This document shows, in pieces, positions 33,350 to 42,720 of a DNA stretch of 64,000 bases. A program made the position numbers and the translations under genes. The stretch covers positions 12,220 to 76,219 of the forward strand of contig JAGZJH010000007.1 of NCBI GenBank assembly GCA_018365815.1. Direction: 5' to 3'. A model generated the notes under the pieces. It was given only the letters and a program-made list of their open reading frames with translations. It ran no database searches and was not told the origin of the DNA. The stretch is from Erysipelotrichaceae bacterium (GTDB lineage: Bacteria; Bacillota_I; Bacilli_A; Erysipelotrichales; Coprobacillaceae). Every line of letters starts with the position of its first letter. Within the stretch, counting starts at the first letter, position 1.

Positions 33350-34138
33350 TTATACTGCTTTTAAATCAACATATACTGCCACATGGTCTGAAACACGTTC
33401 TTCTTTATCAAAAAAACGATCTGCTTCAATTGCTATAAAAGGTTGATTTAAAGTAAAGATGTAATCAATTCTAATATCTTTTGAATTTCTAAATTCATAA
33501 CCACTTGGATTAATAAAAGTATAATCATTAAATCCTTCAGGTAACGCTTGAATATACTGATCAGTATATTGAGCAGAAATAATTTGATTATAACCGTCAC
33601 TTAATACATCGCTATTAAAACTTCCTGCCATGATACATTTTCCATTTTGTTCTTTAACCCACTTGTCTAATTTTTTAAATTGTAAATCAAACGGTTCTAA
33701 TTCATCATCCATTCCTAAATGAACTGAAAATATATTAATCTCTTCATTGTCATATTCAACACATACTTTTAATACTTTACGACTTTTATAATTAAATAAA
33801 TCAGTTTCTGCCGAAACATATCGACTTTGTACTTCTTTAATTGGCAAACGTGTAATAACTCCAATTCCTTCTTCATATATTGTAAAACCATAGTGAGATA
33901 ATTCCCACGCATACTGATATGTTTCATCACTTAATTCATTAATATAATCACAAATAATTTTAAGCGCATTATCCTCTCGAATATATTTACTAATATGTGG
34001 CGTAGTAAGCCTTTGCGAGGCTTCACTAAAACAAATCACATCAATTTTTTTATCTACAATTTTCTTAGCGATGCATTTAAATTTTTCATCTTGATGATCT
34101 TCTTGATATGAATGAAGATTTAATGCCATAACTTTCAT
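33350..34138 (-). CDS. Endonuclease/exonuclease/phosphatase-family protein
   Basis: 262 residues from the ATG at 34138, which follows GAGGGGTG; an in-frame ATG six codons earlier contains that site. The fold is recognised from MALNLHSYQED at the start, the metal Glu39 in CFSEAS, His140 in FSVHLG, RIDYIF, and the final catalytic pair in SDHVAV (about 251-252). The usual GDFN motif reads GSFN here (Ser173), so a normally conserved Asp is missing. The N-terminus resembles small Bacillota phosphatases of the maltose-6'-phosphate phosphatase type, but no maltose genes are near. Cytosolic; substrate unknown. Confidence 0.75.
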   Translation of the reverse strand: MKVMALNLHSYQEDHQDEKFKCIAKKIVDKKIDVICFSEASQRLTTPHISKYIREDNALKIICDYINELSDETYQYAWELSHYGFTIYEEGIGVITRLPIKEVQSRYVSAETDLFNYKSRKVLKVCVEYDNEEINIFSVHLGMDDELEPFDLQFKKLDKWVKEQNGKCIMAGSFNSDVLSDGYNQIISAQYTDQYIQALPEGFNDYTFINPSGYEFRNSKDIRIDYIFTLNQPFIAIEADRFFDKEERVSDHVAVYVDLKAV

Positions 34139-34319
34139 AACGACACCCCTCTTCATTTATGATACTACTTTCATGTATTGTTGACAAGTTGATAATGGCT
34201 TTATAATAAATTATTCGATAAAAAATCAATTTTATTCATAAAAATATAACTTAATTCAAAAATTATTTATAAAAATAAGAACATTTTTGACTAGCTCACA
34301 TAAAATTTGAAATATAAAA

Positions 34320-35702
34320 CTAATCAAAAGTATTTTGATTATGACTATACATCATTGTTTTCATTTCTCTATAAAATAAAACAATTGTCGTTAAAACTGC
34401 TAATGCATCTGCTATCGGTTCTGCTAAAAATACAGCAAATACTTGATTTTCAATAAACGTTGGCAAGATAAAAATCAATGGAATTAAAACAACGATTTTT
34501 CTAAAGAAAGCTAAAAACACACTGATTTTCGCATTTCCAAATGCAATAAATGTTTGTTGACATGAGATTTGAATTCCCATTAACGCCACACTTGCCATAT
34601 AAATTCTTAAAGCCCATATTGACATTTTGGCTAATTCAGGATCATTTGTGAAAATTGAAACCAATAATGAAGGAGCAACCATAATAATTAATTCTATTAA
34701 AGCAGCATAAGTAAAACAAATAATTGTTTGAAGTTTAAATGCTTTTTTCACTCTATCTAATTTTTTAGCCCCATAATTATAACTAACAATCGGTTGTCCG
34801 CCTTGCGTGACCCCTTGAAGTGGCAACATCGCAAATTGCATAACACTTGATAAAATTGTCATTGTACCAACGGCTAAATCACCCCCATATTTTAATAAAG
34901 ATGTGTTAAAGCATAGAACTAAAATACTTTCTGTAGATTGCATCACAAAAGGAGCAATTCCTAAAGCAATGCAAGGTAAAATAATATCCTTTTCAATTTT
35001 AAAATTGACTTTTTTTAATCGCAAAATAGATTTCTTGCTTAATAAGAAATAAACCGCCCAAACCGCACTTAGCGCTTGTGAAATTACTGTTGCAATAGCT
35101 GCACCTTGAACCCCTAAACTAAATCCAAAAATAAAAATAGGATCAAGAATGATATTAGTAATTGCACCAATTAATACAGTTAACATACTTATTGTGGAAA
35201 AACCTTGTGTGGAAATAAAAGCATTTAACCCTAATGTTAATTGAACAAAAATTGTACCTATTGCATAAATTGTCATGTATTGTTTTGCATAACCTATTGT
35301 ATTTGAACTTGCACCAAATAAATATAATAACGGTTCTTGAAACGCTAAAACAAGTATAGTCATGATAATTGAAACTACTGATAAAGTGACAAAACAGTTT
35401 CCCATAATACGTTCTGCCGTTTCATTATCTTTTTTTCCCATAAAAATACCTGCTCTAGGGGCACCACCCATTCCAAAAAGAAAGGCTGTTGCTGAAATAA
35501 TCATAATAATCGGAAAGCATACCCCTACTCCTGTCAAGGCATCTGAACCAATATTAGGAATATGCCCAATATACATACGATCAACCATATTATATAAAGC
35601 GTTAATGACTTGTGAAGTAATTGCCGGTAATGCTAAAATCAACAATAATTTCCCCACCGATTCTTTTCCTAAATCCACTTCTTTAGACATTTTTAATTTC
35701 AT
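34320..35702 (-). CDS. MATE-family efflux transporter
   Basis: 460 residues from the ATG at 35702, which is 9 nt from AAGGAG inside the end of the MarR gene. Twelve hydrophobic helices and the family opening VGKLLLILALPAITSQVINALYNMVDRMYIG (recognised by LALPAI and NMVDRMYIG) identify a MATE antiporter, which exports cationic drugs or metabolites with Na+ or H+. It overlaps the upstream marR by 20 bp and shares its promoter, so the MarR protein very likely represses both. The pair resembles MarR-MepA of Staphylococcus. The substrate cannot be told. Confidence 0.92.
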   Translation of the reverse strand: MKLKMSKEVDLGKESVGKLLLILALPAITSQVINALYNMVDRMYIGHIPNIGSDALTGVGVCFPIIMIISATAFLFGMGGAPRAGIFMGKKDNETAERIMGNCFVTLSVVSIIMTILVLAFQEPLLYLFGASSNTIGYAKQYMTIYAIGTIFVQLTLGLNAFISTQGFSTISMLTVLIGAITNIILDPIFIFGFSLGVQGAAIATVISQALSAVWAVYFLLSKKSILRLKKVNFKIEKDIILPCIALGIAPFVMQSTESILVLCFNTSLLKYGGDLAVGTMTILSSVMQFAMLPLQGVTQGGQPIVSYNYGAKKLDRVKKAFKLQTIICFTYAALIELIIMVAPSLLVSIFTNDPELAKMSIWALRIYMASVALMGIQISCQQTFIAFGNAKISVFLAFFRKIVVLIPLIFILPTFIENQVFAVFLAEPIADALAVLTTIVLFYREMKTMMYSHNQNTFD

Positions 35703-36141
35703 TTTTATTACACTCCTTTTCATTAATTCTTTTTAATATTTTCAATATTGTTTCCTCCATTTGAAGTATCTCTTTTTCATCAATATCAAATAAAACTTCT
35801 TTATTTATCGTTTGTGCTTCTTTTTTTATTTTCTCTAAAATCGGTCGTGCTTGCTCAGTCAACTTAATACGTTGTATTCTTTTATCGTCTTGATCTTGAA
35901 TACAAATAATCATGTTCTTTTTTAATAAATTATCTACACTTCTACTAATCAATCCTTTAGAAACACCTAAAACAAGTCTTAACGCACTACTTGTATTAAT
36001 CGTTTTATTATTTGAAAGTAAAATTAAAATTGAAATCTCATTAGGGGAAAAGTTTTCTCCTTTTAATCGTTCATTTAATTCATTAGCATAAAATTTACGA
36101 ATTTGGTTGAAATAACTTAACATCGTTTCAACATTAACCAT
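35683..36141 (-). CDS. MarR-family repressor of the adjacent MATE gene
   Basis: 152 residues from the ATG at 36141, which follows AGAGGTGA; an ATG six codons earlier would swallow that site. The winged helix covers about residues 30-100, with NTSSALRLVLGVSKGLISRSVDNLL as recognition region (GVSKGLISRSVDNL) and the wing DDKRIQRIKLTEQ. Dimerisation helices lie at both ends. The perfect palindrome GTTTAC-TT-GTAAAC at 36163-36176, just downstream of the promoter, is its probable operator, giving autoregulation together with the overlapping MATE gene. Confidence 0.92.
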   Translation of the reverse strand: MVNVETMLSYFNQIRKFYANELNERLKGENFSPNEISILILLSNNKTINTSSALRLVLGVSKGLISRSVDNLLKKNMIICIQDQDDKRIQRIKLTEQARPILEKIKKEAQTINKEVLFDIDEKEILQMEETILKILKRINEKECNKNEIKNV

Positions 36142-36162
36142 GAGTTCACCTCTTTTCATATA

Positions 36163-36176
36163 GTTTACTTGTAAAC
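36163..36176. promoter_or_regulatory. MarR operator
   Basis: Perfect palindrome GTTTAC-TT-GTAAAC, 8 bp downstream of the -10 box on the minus strand. A bound MarR dimer would block the start of transcription. It matches the TTTAC-N2-GTAAA style of MarR sites. Confidence 0.7.
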
Positions 36177-36183
36177 AGTATTG

Positions 36184-36212
36184 AGTATAGTTCTCATAAT
36201 TTTAAAAGTCAA
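36184..36212 (-). promoter_or_regulatory. marR-MATE promoter
   Basis: Minus-strand TTGACT (36207-36212), 17 nt, TATACT (36184-36189). Confidence 0.8.
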
Positions 36213-36278
36213 TATAAAATAGGATTAAATTTTAAGGTGTGAGTCTCCATCTTTTTAAACTTTAATCCTTTGCACAAA

Positions 36279-36312
36279 AAAAGATGCTAATTCAATTATA
36301 TTAACATCTTTT
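36279..36312 (-). terminator. leuS terminator
   Basis: AAAAGATG (36279-36286) / CATCTTTT (36305-36312) with an inner AAT/ATT pairing; a T run follows on the minus strand. Confidence 0.65.
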
Positions 36313-36322
36313 CATTATTGCT

Positions 36323-38719
36323 TTATTTAACAACGATGTTGACAATTTTATTCGGCACAACAATCACTTTAACAATATTTTTACCCTCAGTATGTGCTTT
36401 GATGTTATCTTGACTTAATGCCATTTCTTTAACAACATCTTGATCTTCGTCTTTATTAACAGTAATTTTTGAACGTAATTTACCATTAACTTGAATTGCC
36501 ATTTCAACTGTTTCATCAACTAACATACCTTCATCATAAGTTGGCCATGACTCATAACTAATTGTTGAAGTATGTCCAAGTTTTTGCCACATTTCTTCAC
36601 AAATATGTGGGGCAATACATGAAAGCATTTTAATTATCGACTCTGCATAAGGTTTATAAACAGTTTTAGTTTTATAGGCCTCATTTACAAAAATCATCAT
36701 TTGACTAATTGCAGTATTAAATCCTAAACTTTCATAATCATCAGTCACTTTTTTAACTGTACGATGGTAAATTTTATCTAATGCACCATCATTTTCATCT
36801 GATAATTTATCTTGTTCCACAAACAAACGATAAACTCTATCCAACCATCTTCTTGAACCTTCAACGCCATTTTCATTCCATGGTTTACTTGCTTCAAGCG
36901 GTCCCATAAACATTTCATAAAGACGTAATGTATCTGCACCATATTCTTTTACGATAACATCTGGATTAATCACATTACCTTTAGATTTACTCATTTTTTC
37001 ACCATTTTCACCTAAAATCATACCTTGATGATATAATTTTTTAAATGGTTCTTTATGTTCAATCATTCCTTTATCGTATAAATATCTATTCCACATACGT
37101 GAATATAGTAAGTGTCCGACACCATGTTCTGGTCCACCGACATATAAATCAACAGGTAACCAATGGTTTAATAATTTTGGATCTGCTAATGCTTTATCAT
37201 TAGTTGGATCGATATAACGCATATAATACCAACTGCTTCCTGCACTTCCTGGCATTGTACTTGTTTCACGTTTTCCTTTTTTACCATCTATTTCAACATT
37301 AACCCATTCTGTTGCTTTTTCAAGTGGTGAAGCTCCAGTTTTTGAAGGTGAATAGTCTTCTAGTGGGGGTAAAATTAATGGCAACTCTTCATCTGATAAA
37401 GCTACAGAACTTCCATCTTCAAAATTGATAATTGGAATTGGTTCTCCCCAATATCTTTGACGCGCAAAAATCCATTCTCTTAAACGATAATTAACTTTAC
37501 GATTTCCACAATGATGTTGTGTTAACCATTCAATCATTGTTTCAATGGCTTCTTCTTTATTTAATCCATTAAGAAAATCTGAATTAATATGAACTCCATC
37601 TTCTGTAAATGCTTCTTGAGTAACATCTCCACCTTCTAATACTGGAATAATTTCAATATTAAATTTAGAAGCGAATTCATAATCACGTTGATCGTGAGCG
37701 GGAACAGCCATAATTGCTCCAGTTCCATATGTCGCTAAAACGTAATCAGCAATCCAAATTGGAATTTTTTTATGATTGACCGGATTAATCGCATAAGCCC
37801 CAGTAAATACACCTGTTTTTTCTTTATTAAGTTCTGTACGTTCTAAATCTGATTTTGAAGCACATTTTGTTTTATACGCTCTAACTTCATCTTTTTGACT
37901 AGCAGTAGTAATTTTACTCACTAATTCATGTTCAGGTGCTAAAACACAATAAGTAGCTCCAAATAAAGTATCCGGACGTGTTGTAAATACAGTAAACTTA
38001 TCATCAAATCCCTCAACTTTAAACTCAACATGAGCCCCTGTTGATTTTCCAATCCAATTTCTTTGAATTTCCTTAGTTGATTCAGGCCAATCAATTTCAT
38101 TTAATCCCTCTAATAACTTTTCTGCATAGGATGGAATATCAATCACCCATTGTTTCATATTTTTACGAACTACCGGATACCCACCACGTTCAGATTTGCC
38201 ATCAATAATTTCATCATTAGCCAAAACTGTTCCAAGTTCTTCACACCAGTTTACCGGAATATCTACATATTTAGCTAACCCATCATTAAACAATTGTTTA
38301 AAGATCCATTGTGTCCATTTATAATAACTAGGTTCGCAAGTAGAAATACATTTAGACCAATCAAAAGAAAAACCTAACATTTTTAATTGATGTGTAAATG
38401 TATTTATATTTTTGTTTGTAAATCCCTCTGGGTGATTTCCGGTTTGAATAGCATATTGCTCTGCCGGTAATCCAAATGCGTCAAACCCAATTGGGTGTAA
38501 TACATTATACCCTTGCATTCTTTTCATTCTTGAAATAATATCAGTTGCAGTATATCCTTCTGGATGTCCTACATGTAATCCTTGACCTGACGGATATGGA
38601 AACATATCCAAAGCATAATATTTAGGTTTTGAAAAATCCCATACATCAGTTTTAAAAGTTTCATGTGTAGCCCAGTATTCTTGCCACTTTTTTTCGATTT
38701 CTTGATGATTAAACGGCAT
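36323..38719 (-). CDS. leuS: Leucyl-tRNA synthetase
   Basis: Class I aminoacyl-tRNA synthetase, 798 residues, the normal bacterial size. The HIGH-type motif is MFPYPSGQGLHVGHPEGY near residue 40, the CP1 editing domain (about 225-420) has the TxxRPDTLFGAT block, and the KMSKS loop is EKMSKSKGNV near 575. The anticodon-binding and C-terminal domains are complete. The ATG follows AAGGGAGGA. It is preceded by a T-box leader with a Leu specifier codon, so it is induced when tRNA-Leu is uncharged. Confidence 0.98.
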   Translation of the reverse strand: MPFNHQEIEKKWQEYWATHETFKTDVWDFSKPKYYALDMFPYPSGQGLHVGHPEGYTATDIISRMKRMQGYNVLHPIGFDAFGLPAEQYAIQTGNHPEGFTNKNINTFTHQLKMLGFSFDWSKCISTCEPSYYKWTQWIFKQLFNDGLAKYVDIPVNWCEELGTVLANDEIIDGKSERGGYPVVRKNMKQWVIDIPSYAEKLLEGLNEIDWPESTKEIQRNWIGKSTGAHVEFKVEGFDDKFTVFTTRPDTLFGATYCVLAPEHELVSKITTASQKDEVRAYKTKCASKSDLERTELNKEKTGVFTGAYAINPVNHKKIPIWIADYVLATYGTGAIMAVPAHDQRDYEFASKFNIEIIPVLEGGDVTQEAFTEDGVHINSDFLNGLNKEEAIETMIEWLTQHHCGNRKVNYRLREWIFARQRYWGEPIPIINFEDGSSVALSDEELPLILPPLEDYSPSKTGASPLEKATEWVNVEIDGKKGKRETSTMPGSAGSSWYYMRYIDPTNDKALADPKLLNHWLPVDLYVGGPEHGVGHLLYSRMWNRYLYDKGMIEHKEPFKKLYHQGMILGENGEKMSKSKGNVINPDVIVKEYGADTLRLYEMFMGPLEASKPWNENGVEGSRRWLDRVYRLFVEQDKLSDENDGALDKIYHRTVKKVTDDYESLGFNTAISQMMIFVNEAYKTKTVYKPYAESIIKMLSCIAPHICEEMWQKLGHTSTISYESWPTYDEGMLVDETVEMAIQVNGKLRSKITVNKDEDQDVVKEMALSQDNIKAHTEGKNIVKVIVVPNKIVNIVVK

Positions 38720-38738
38720 AAATAATTCCTCCCTTTTA

Positions 38739-38968
38739 AATAAAAAAATCGCTCCTCATCTAAGGACGACTTCATCGCGATACCACCTTAGTTCATATTA
38801 AAAAAATAATATGCCCTCTATTCATTAACGCAGATTCACGTGATTTACTACTTTATTCATAAACCCATCTCCAAGGCGAGTTCACTTATTATTTATATTG
38901 ACTTCCACCACCCGTCAACTCTCTATCATAAACTCAAAGTTACTACTCCTTATCATCGACTTTAATAC
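38739..38968 (-). ncRNA. T-box leader of leuS, specifier CUC
   Basis: About 230 nt on the minus strand. The T-box sequence AAGGTGGTATCGCG lies at 38776-38789. Stem I begins with the AGTA-type sequence GATAAGGAGTAGTAA and contains the GGTGG distal region. In the specifier loop, GTGAA is followed by CTC (complement of 38878-38880), a leucine codon, in agreement with the gene. The terminator is TCGTCC ... GGAGCGA followed by seven T residues (38742-38748); the T-box sequence can pair with its 5' arm as antiterminator. Confidence 0.95.
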
Positions 38969-38974
38969 TTTTTT

Positions 38975-39003
38975 AGAATACCACACCCAAAAATTAAAAG
39001 CAA
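38975..39003 (-). promoter_or_regulatory. leuS promoter
   Basis: Minus-strand TTGCTT (38998-39003), 17 nt, TATTCT (38975-38980); starts 3 bp after the upstream gene's stop codon. Confidence 0.7.
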
Positions 39004-39005
39004 GT

Positions 39006-40853
39006 CTACAAGTCATTTTCTTTTATTAAATCTAAAATTTGATAACGTTTCGTCATCATAATTGGATAAATCACACTCACTAAACTCAAAAATAATAACC
39101 CCAAAACCATTAAAATCATGCTTAAAATACCCAAATCATGTTTAAGTTCAAAACCTAAACTACTTTCAAATAAATTAAAAATTTGTACAGAAAATACCTC
39201 TGTTAAAAAAATTCCTATAATAATCCCCAGCAAACTCATTAACAATGCTTCTATTAATTGTAAATGGAGCATTCTTTTTTTAGACAATCCTAATAAACGT
39301 AGTAATCCAAATTCTTTCAATTTCTCTATCACACTTAAATACACCGACATTCCTTGCAGTAAATAAACACTAATTAAAATAATCCCAGTTAATCCATATA
39401 AAAAATAATTAATTTGTTCAATCACCTCTTTTACCTTTTCAACAATATCCTTTCCCACTTCTTTAAACTCCATATCCGGATATTTATTTTCAAATGCTTT
39501 TAAAGTGTCACTCACAGAATTTTTAGGGTGCAACATTAGAAATTCTCCTTGAACATGCTCCAAATGATACAATTCTTTAATCAAATCTACCTCAGCTAAA
39601 CTGTTTCTATAAATCGTATCAAAAGTCGTTTTTTCATCAACAATCCCTACAACCTCAAGTTCAACTTTCTTTTGCATTCCTTGATAATCATATAAAGCGT
39701 ATATTTTTTGATGATTAAACTCTTCATTTAAAAACAAACGTTCATATGTATTTTTTGATACTAATACTTCTTTATAATTTTTAGGCATTTCACCTTTTAA
39801 TAAAGTCATCTCAGGCATTATGAGTTTCGATTGATCACCAATAAACAAATAATCTTCTTTGTTGGCTTCATTGCTAACTCCTATCATCTCTAACCCTAAG
39901 ATATTTAAATAACCTCCTAACATTGTTTCATCAATCATTTGATTGGCTTTTTGTTCATCTATTAATAACGATAAATCTTTGTATCTTAAACTAATACTTT
40001 GAGTTGGGAATAACTTTTTAACTTCTCTTATTAATTGATCATTTAATCCACTTGATACCATCAAAGTCAACATTACGCCAATACTTGCAATACTTATACT
40101 TAAAATAGTTAAAAAGTTACGATGCTTACGCATTAAAATAGATTTTGAAATAAATTTAAACGTTGAAAAAAACTTATTTGAAGTCATTTTTAAAGAACGA
40201 ACGACTAATGAAGTGGGTCGGTGATAAATATAAGTCGATATATTTTGGTTTAGATCAATCACTTCATCAGCATATTCTTTTAATAAAGTTTCTTCATGAC
40301 TGACTATAATCACAATCGCCTGTTGACTATACTCTTTTAAAAGAGACATCACTTTTTGACTATTTTTTAAATCTAAAGCACTTGTTGGCTCATCTAATAT
40401 CAACACTCTTGGTTTTTTGTTCAATGCTTTTACAATATTTAGACGTTGTATTTGTCCCCCTGAAAGTGAACTAATAGGTTGTTTAAAATTTATATTTAAT
40501 TCTAATGCATTAAACAACTCTAAATCTAATTCGGATTTTCGTGAAAATAACATTTCTTCGATTATTAAGTTATCTTTAATAGACCATTTTGATAACATTA
40601 AAGATTTTTGTGTCACAAAACACATATAATGTTGTCGATAATAATCACTGTTTTTTAAAATATTGACACCATTAAACAACACCTCGCCTTGATAATTTTC
40701 ATCAATTCCAGCTAGTATATTTAGTAGAGTCGTTTTTCCACATCCAGTTTTACCAATAATCCCTAACAGCATCGGACCACAGATTTTAAGATTAAAATGA
40801 TCAAATATTAAATGATTATGATACTCTTTAACAAGACCTTTGACCTCTAGCAT
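39006..40853 (-). CDS. ABC transporter, fused ATPase-FtsX permease (second of pair)
   Basis: 615 residues. The N-terminal ATPase domain (1-215) has Walker A GKTGCGKTT, signature LSGGQIQRLN, Walker B VLILDEPTSAL and switch His in VSHEE. A MacB/FtsX-type permease follows: one TM near 245-265, an extracytoplasmic domain (about 270-475), then three TMs (about 490-515, 535-560, 575-600). Such type VII systems work as mechanotransmitters or drug/peptide exporters. The start overlaps the stop of the first fusion gene (ATGCTAG), so the two are translationally coupled and probably form a heterodimer. The substrate is unknown; peptide export or immunity is possible. Confidence 0.85.
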   Translation of the reverse strand: MLEVKGLVKEYHNHLIFDHFNLKICGPMLLGIIGKTGCGKTTLLNILAGIDENYQGEVLFNGVNILKNSDYYRQHYMCFVTQKSLMLSKWSIKDNLIIEEMLFSRKSELDLELFNALELNINFKQPISSLSGGQIQRLNIVKALNKKPRVLILDEPTSALDLKNSQKVMSLLKEYSQQAIVIIVSHEETLLKEYADEVIDLNQNISTYIYHRPTSLVVRSLKMTSNKFFSTFKFISKSILMRKHRNFLTILSISIASIGVMLTLMVSSGLNDQLIREVKKLFPTQSISLRYKDLSLLIDEQKANQMIDETMLGGYLNILGLEMIGVSNEANKEDYLFIGDQSKLIMPEMTLLKGEMPKNYKEVLVSKNTYERLFLNEEFNHQKIYALYDYQGMQKKVELEVVGIVDEKTTFDTIYRNSLAEVDLIKELYHLEHVQGEFLMLHPKNSVSDTLKAFENKYPDMEFKEVGKDIVEKVKEVIEQINYFLYGLTGIILISVYLLQGMSVYLSVIEKLKEFGLLRLLGLSKKRMLHLQLIEALLMSLLGIIIGIFLTEVFSVQIFNLFESSLGFELKHDLGILSMILMVLGLLFLSLVSVIYPIMMTKRYQILDLIKENDL

Positions 40854-42673
40854 AATTCTTCCTCCCGTATAATATGAATAAAATTAGTTTTAAAAATTTT
40901 ATGAACCGAAAGTAAAATAGCAATTAATGTGGTAGTAACAATTACCAATGTGATTAATAAATAAGGAAAGCCAACTATTTCAATGCCCGTCATTAACGTT
41001 TCATCAATCGGAATGACAAAAAAATGAGAAAAAGATTTACCAATAATTAAACCAGTTAATTGATTGACTACCTGGATGCTAAAAAAACCCATTAAAATGC
41101 CAAATAATACACTGATGAGTGATAAAAATAATGATTCATAAATATAAATCAAATAAATTTTTAAATGTTCATAACCATATAAAACTAACGTTAAAATCTC
41201 TTTTCGTTTTTGGAGTAAAAATGCATAATACAATAAGTAATTCATAATGATATTAGTGATTAATGAAATCGCTAAAAACACCGCTAAAGCCCCTTCTATC
41301 ATATTTTTTAAGTCTTCCATATTCATTACAAAATCATTTGTTTCACTATAAGCGTGATATTTAAATTTTGAATTAAGTACAGTGAAAATATTTTGCATAT
41401 CATGAGGTTCACATTCCACATAAAGTTGATAGTTATTTTCTTGATAATCAATTTGTTTTAATAAATCTTCACAAAAATATACCCTTAACTCCTCACCGAT
41501 TTCTTGTATAATTCCTGTGACTAATAATTGTAAATGAGTAGACGTTGTAATTTGATCACCTATTTCTACATTCAATTGTTTTTTTAAAGCTTGGTTAATG
41601 AGGACTTCTTGATAAGACGCAGGGAAATGACCTTGAATATTAAACTTCAAATCATAAGGCAATTGAATAAACTGAACATTTTCATATTGATTAACATTTA
41701 GTAATGGTGTTTTTTGCATATATGTTTTTTTAATTCCTTTAATTTGATTAATTTCATCGATTTCTTCTTGTGTAAATGCTGTCAATGGAACATCATTTTT
41801 CATCACAGATAATCGATATAAATCTGTTTGATTTATTTTAAAATCATTTAAATATTGCTTCATTCCACTTGAAAAACTAAAAATAATCAACATAAAACTA
41901 ATAGATAAAAATTGACTTAACATACTTAACAATAAACGTCCTTTTTTTAAACGAATATTTAATAAAATATACTTAAACATATGACGAATTTTAACTTCAA
42001 ATTGTTGATAGGTTTGCATTAAAGGTTGACTATACATATTTTGATAAGTCACTTTTAAATTTCCATCTTCAATATGTATTTTAGCCACGCTTTTAATTTC
42101 CATTAAAACCTTATCATGAGTAACTATCAAAATTAAACATTCTTTTGAAAGTTCTATTAAAAGATCACGTATTAGTAAAGTTGTTTTATCATCTAAAGCT
42201 GCACTTGGTTCATCTGCCAATAGTATTTTTGGTTTCATTAAATACGCCCTAACAATGGCAATACGTTGCTTTTGACCTCCTGAAAGTTCATCTACTTTAT
42301 GATCTATAAAATCTTCCATCTCTACTTTTTTTAATGCTTCTTTAATTTTTTTAAAATCAAAACCCAATAAATATAAATTTTCAAATACACTTAACGATTC
42401 AATAAGATGATAGCCTTGAAAAATAAAAGAAATATCCTTTTGATAGAGATATTTCCTTGAATGAGTTTTATTTTGTAATGATTTTCCTTCAATTAACACT
42501 TCGCCTTGTGTTGGTTCGTATAATCCCCCAATTAAATAAAGTAACGATGACTTTCCTGATCCACTAGGACCGGTAATTAAAACAATACCGGGACGATTAA
42601 TCGTCAAATTAGCATTTTTGATAATGTCTATTTGATTGACTTGATAACTTAAATTAAATAAATGTAATAACAT
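40847..42673 (-). CDS. ABC transporter, fused ATPase-FtsX permease (first of pair)
   Basis: 608 residues with the same order as the downstream protein: ATPase (1-215) with GPSGSGKSS, LSGGQKQRIAIVRAY and ILLADEPSAALD, then TM (about 235-262), an extracytoplasmic MacB-like domain, and three TMs (about 455-480, 505-530, 560-590). The two proteins are clearly related but strongly diverged, with different periplasmic-type domains, which favours an asymmetric complex. No two-component system or peptide gene sits beside the pair, unlike Bce-type modules. The ATG follows AGGAGG with a short leader and is divergent from ytqA. Confidence 0.85.
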   Translation of the reverse strand: MLLHLFNLSYQVNQIDIIKNANLTINRPGIVLITGPSGSGKSSLLYLIGGLYEPTQGEVLIEGKSLQNKTHSRKYLYQKDISFIFQGYHLIESLSVFENLYLLGFDFKKIKEALKKVEMEDFIDHKVDELSGGQKQRIAIVRAYLMKPKILLADEPSAALDDKTTLLIRDLLIELSKECLILIVTHDKVLMEIKSVAKIHIEDGNLKVTYQNMYSQPLMQTYQQFEVKIRHMFKYILLNIRLKKGRLLLSMLSQFLSISFMLIIFSFSSGMKQYLNDFKINQTDLYRLSVMKNDVPLTAFTQEEIDEINQIKGIKKTYMQKTPLLNVNQYENVQFIQLPYDLKFNIQGHFPASYQEVLINQALKKQLNVEIGDQITTSTHLQLLVTGIIQEIGEELRVYFCEDLLKQIDYQENNYQLYVECEPHDMQNIFTVLNSKFKYHAYSETNDFVMNMEDLKNMIEGALAVFLAISLITNIIMNYLLYYAFLLQKRKEILTLVLYGYEHLKIYLIYIYESLFLSLISVLFGILMGFFSIQVVNQLTGLIIGKSFSHFFVIPIDETLMTGIEIVGFPYLLITLVIVTTTLIAILLSVHKIFKTNFIHIIREEELC

Positions 42674-42720
42674 TCATGTCCTCCTTTTAAATTCATGTTA
42701 TAATGGTGACGGTGATGAAA

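Noticed and set aside
39118..39366. Plus-strand reading frames inside the ABC fusion genes
   Set aside because: They are antisense shadows of conserved coding sequence with no start signals.
42699..42705. ATG at 42703 as start of the ytqA gene
   Set aside because: It overlaps a TATAAT box and has no Shine-Dalgarno sequence; ATG 42715 or 42721 behind GGTGA is better.
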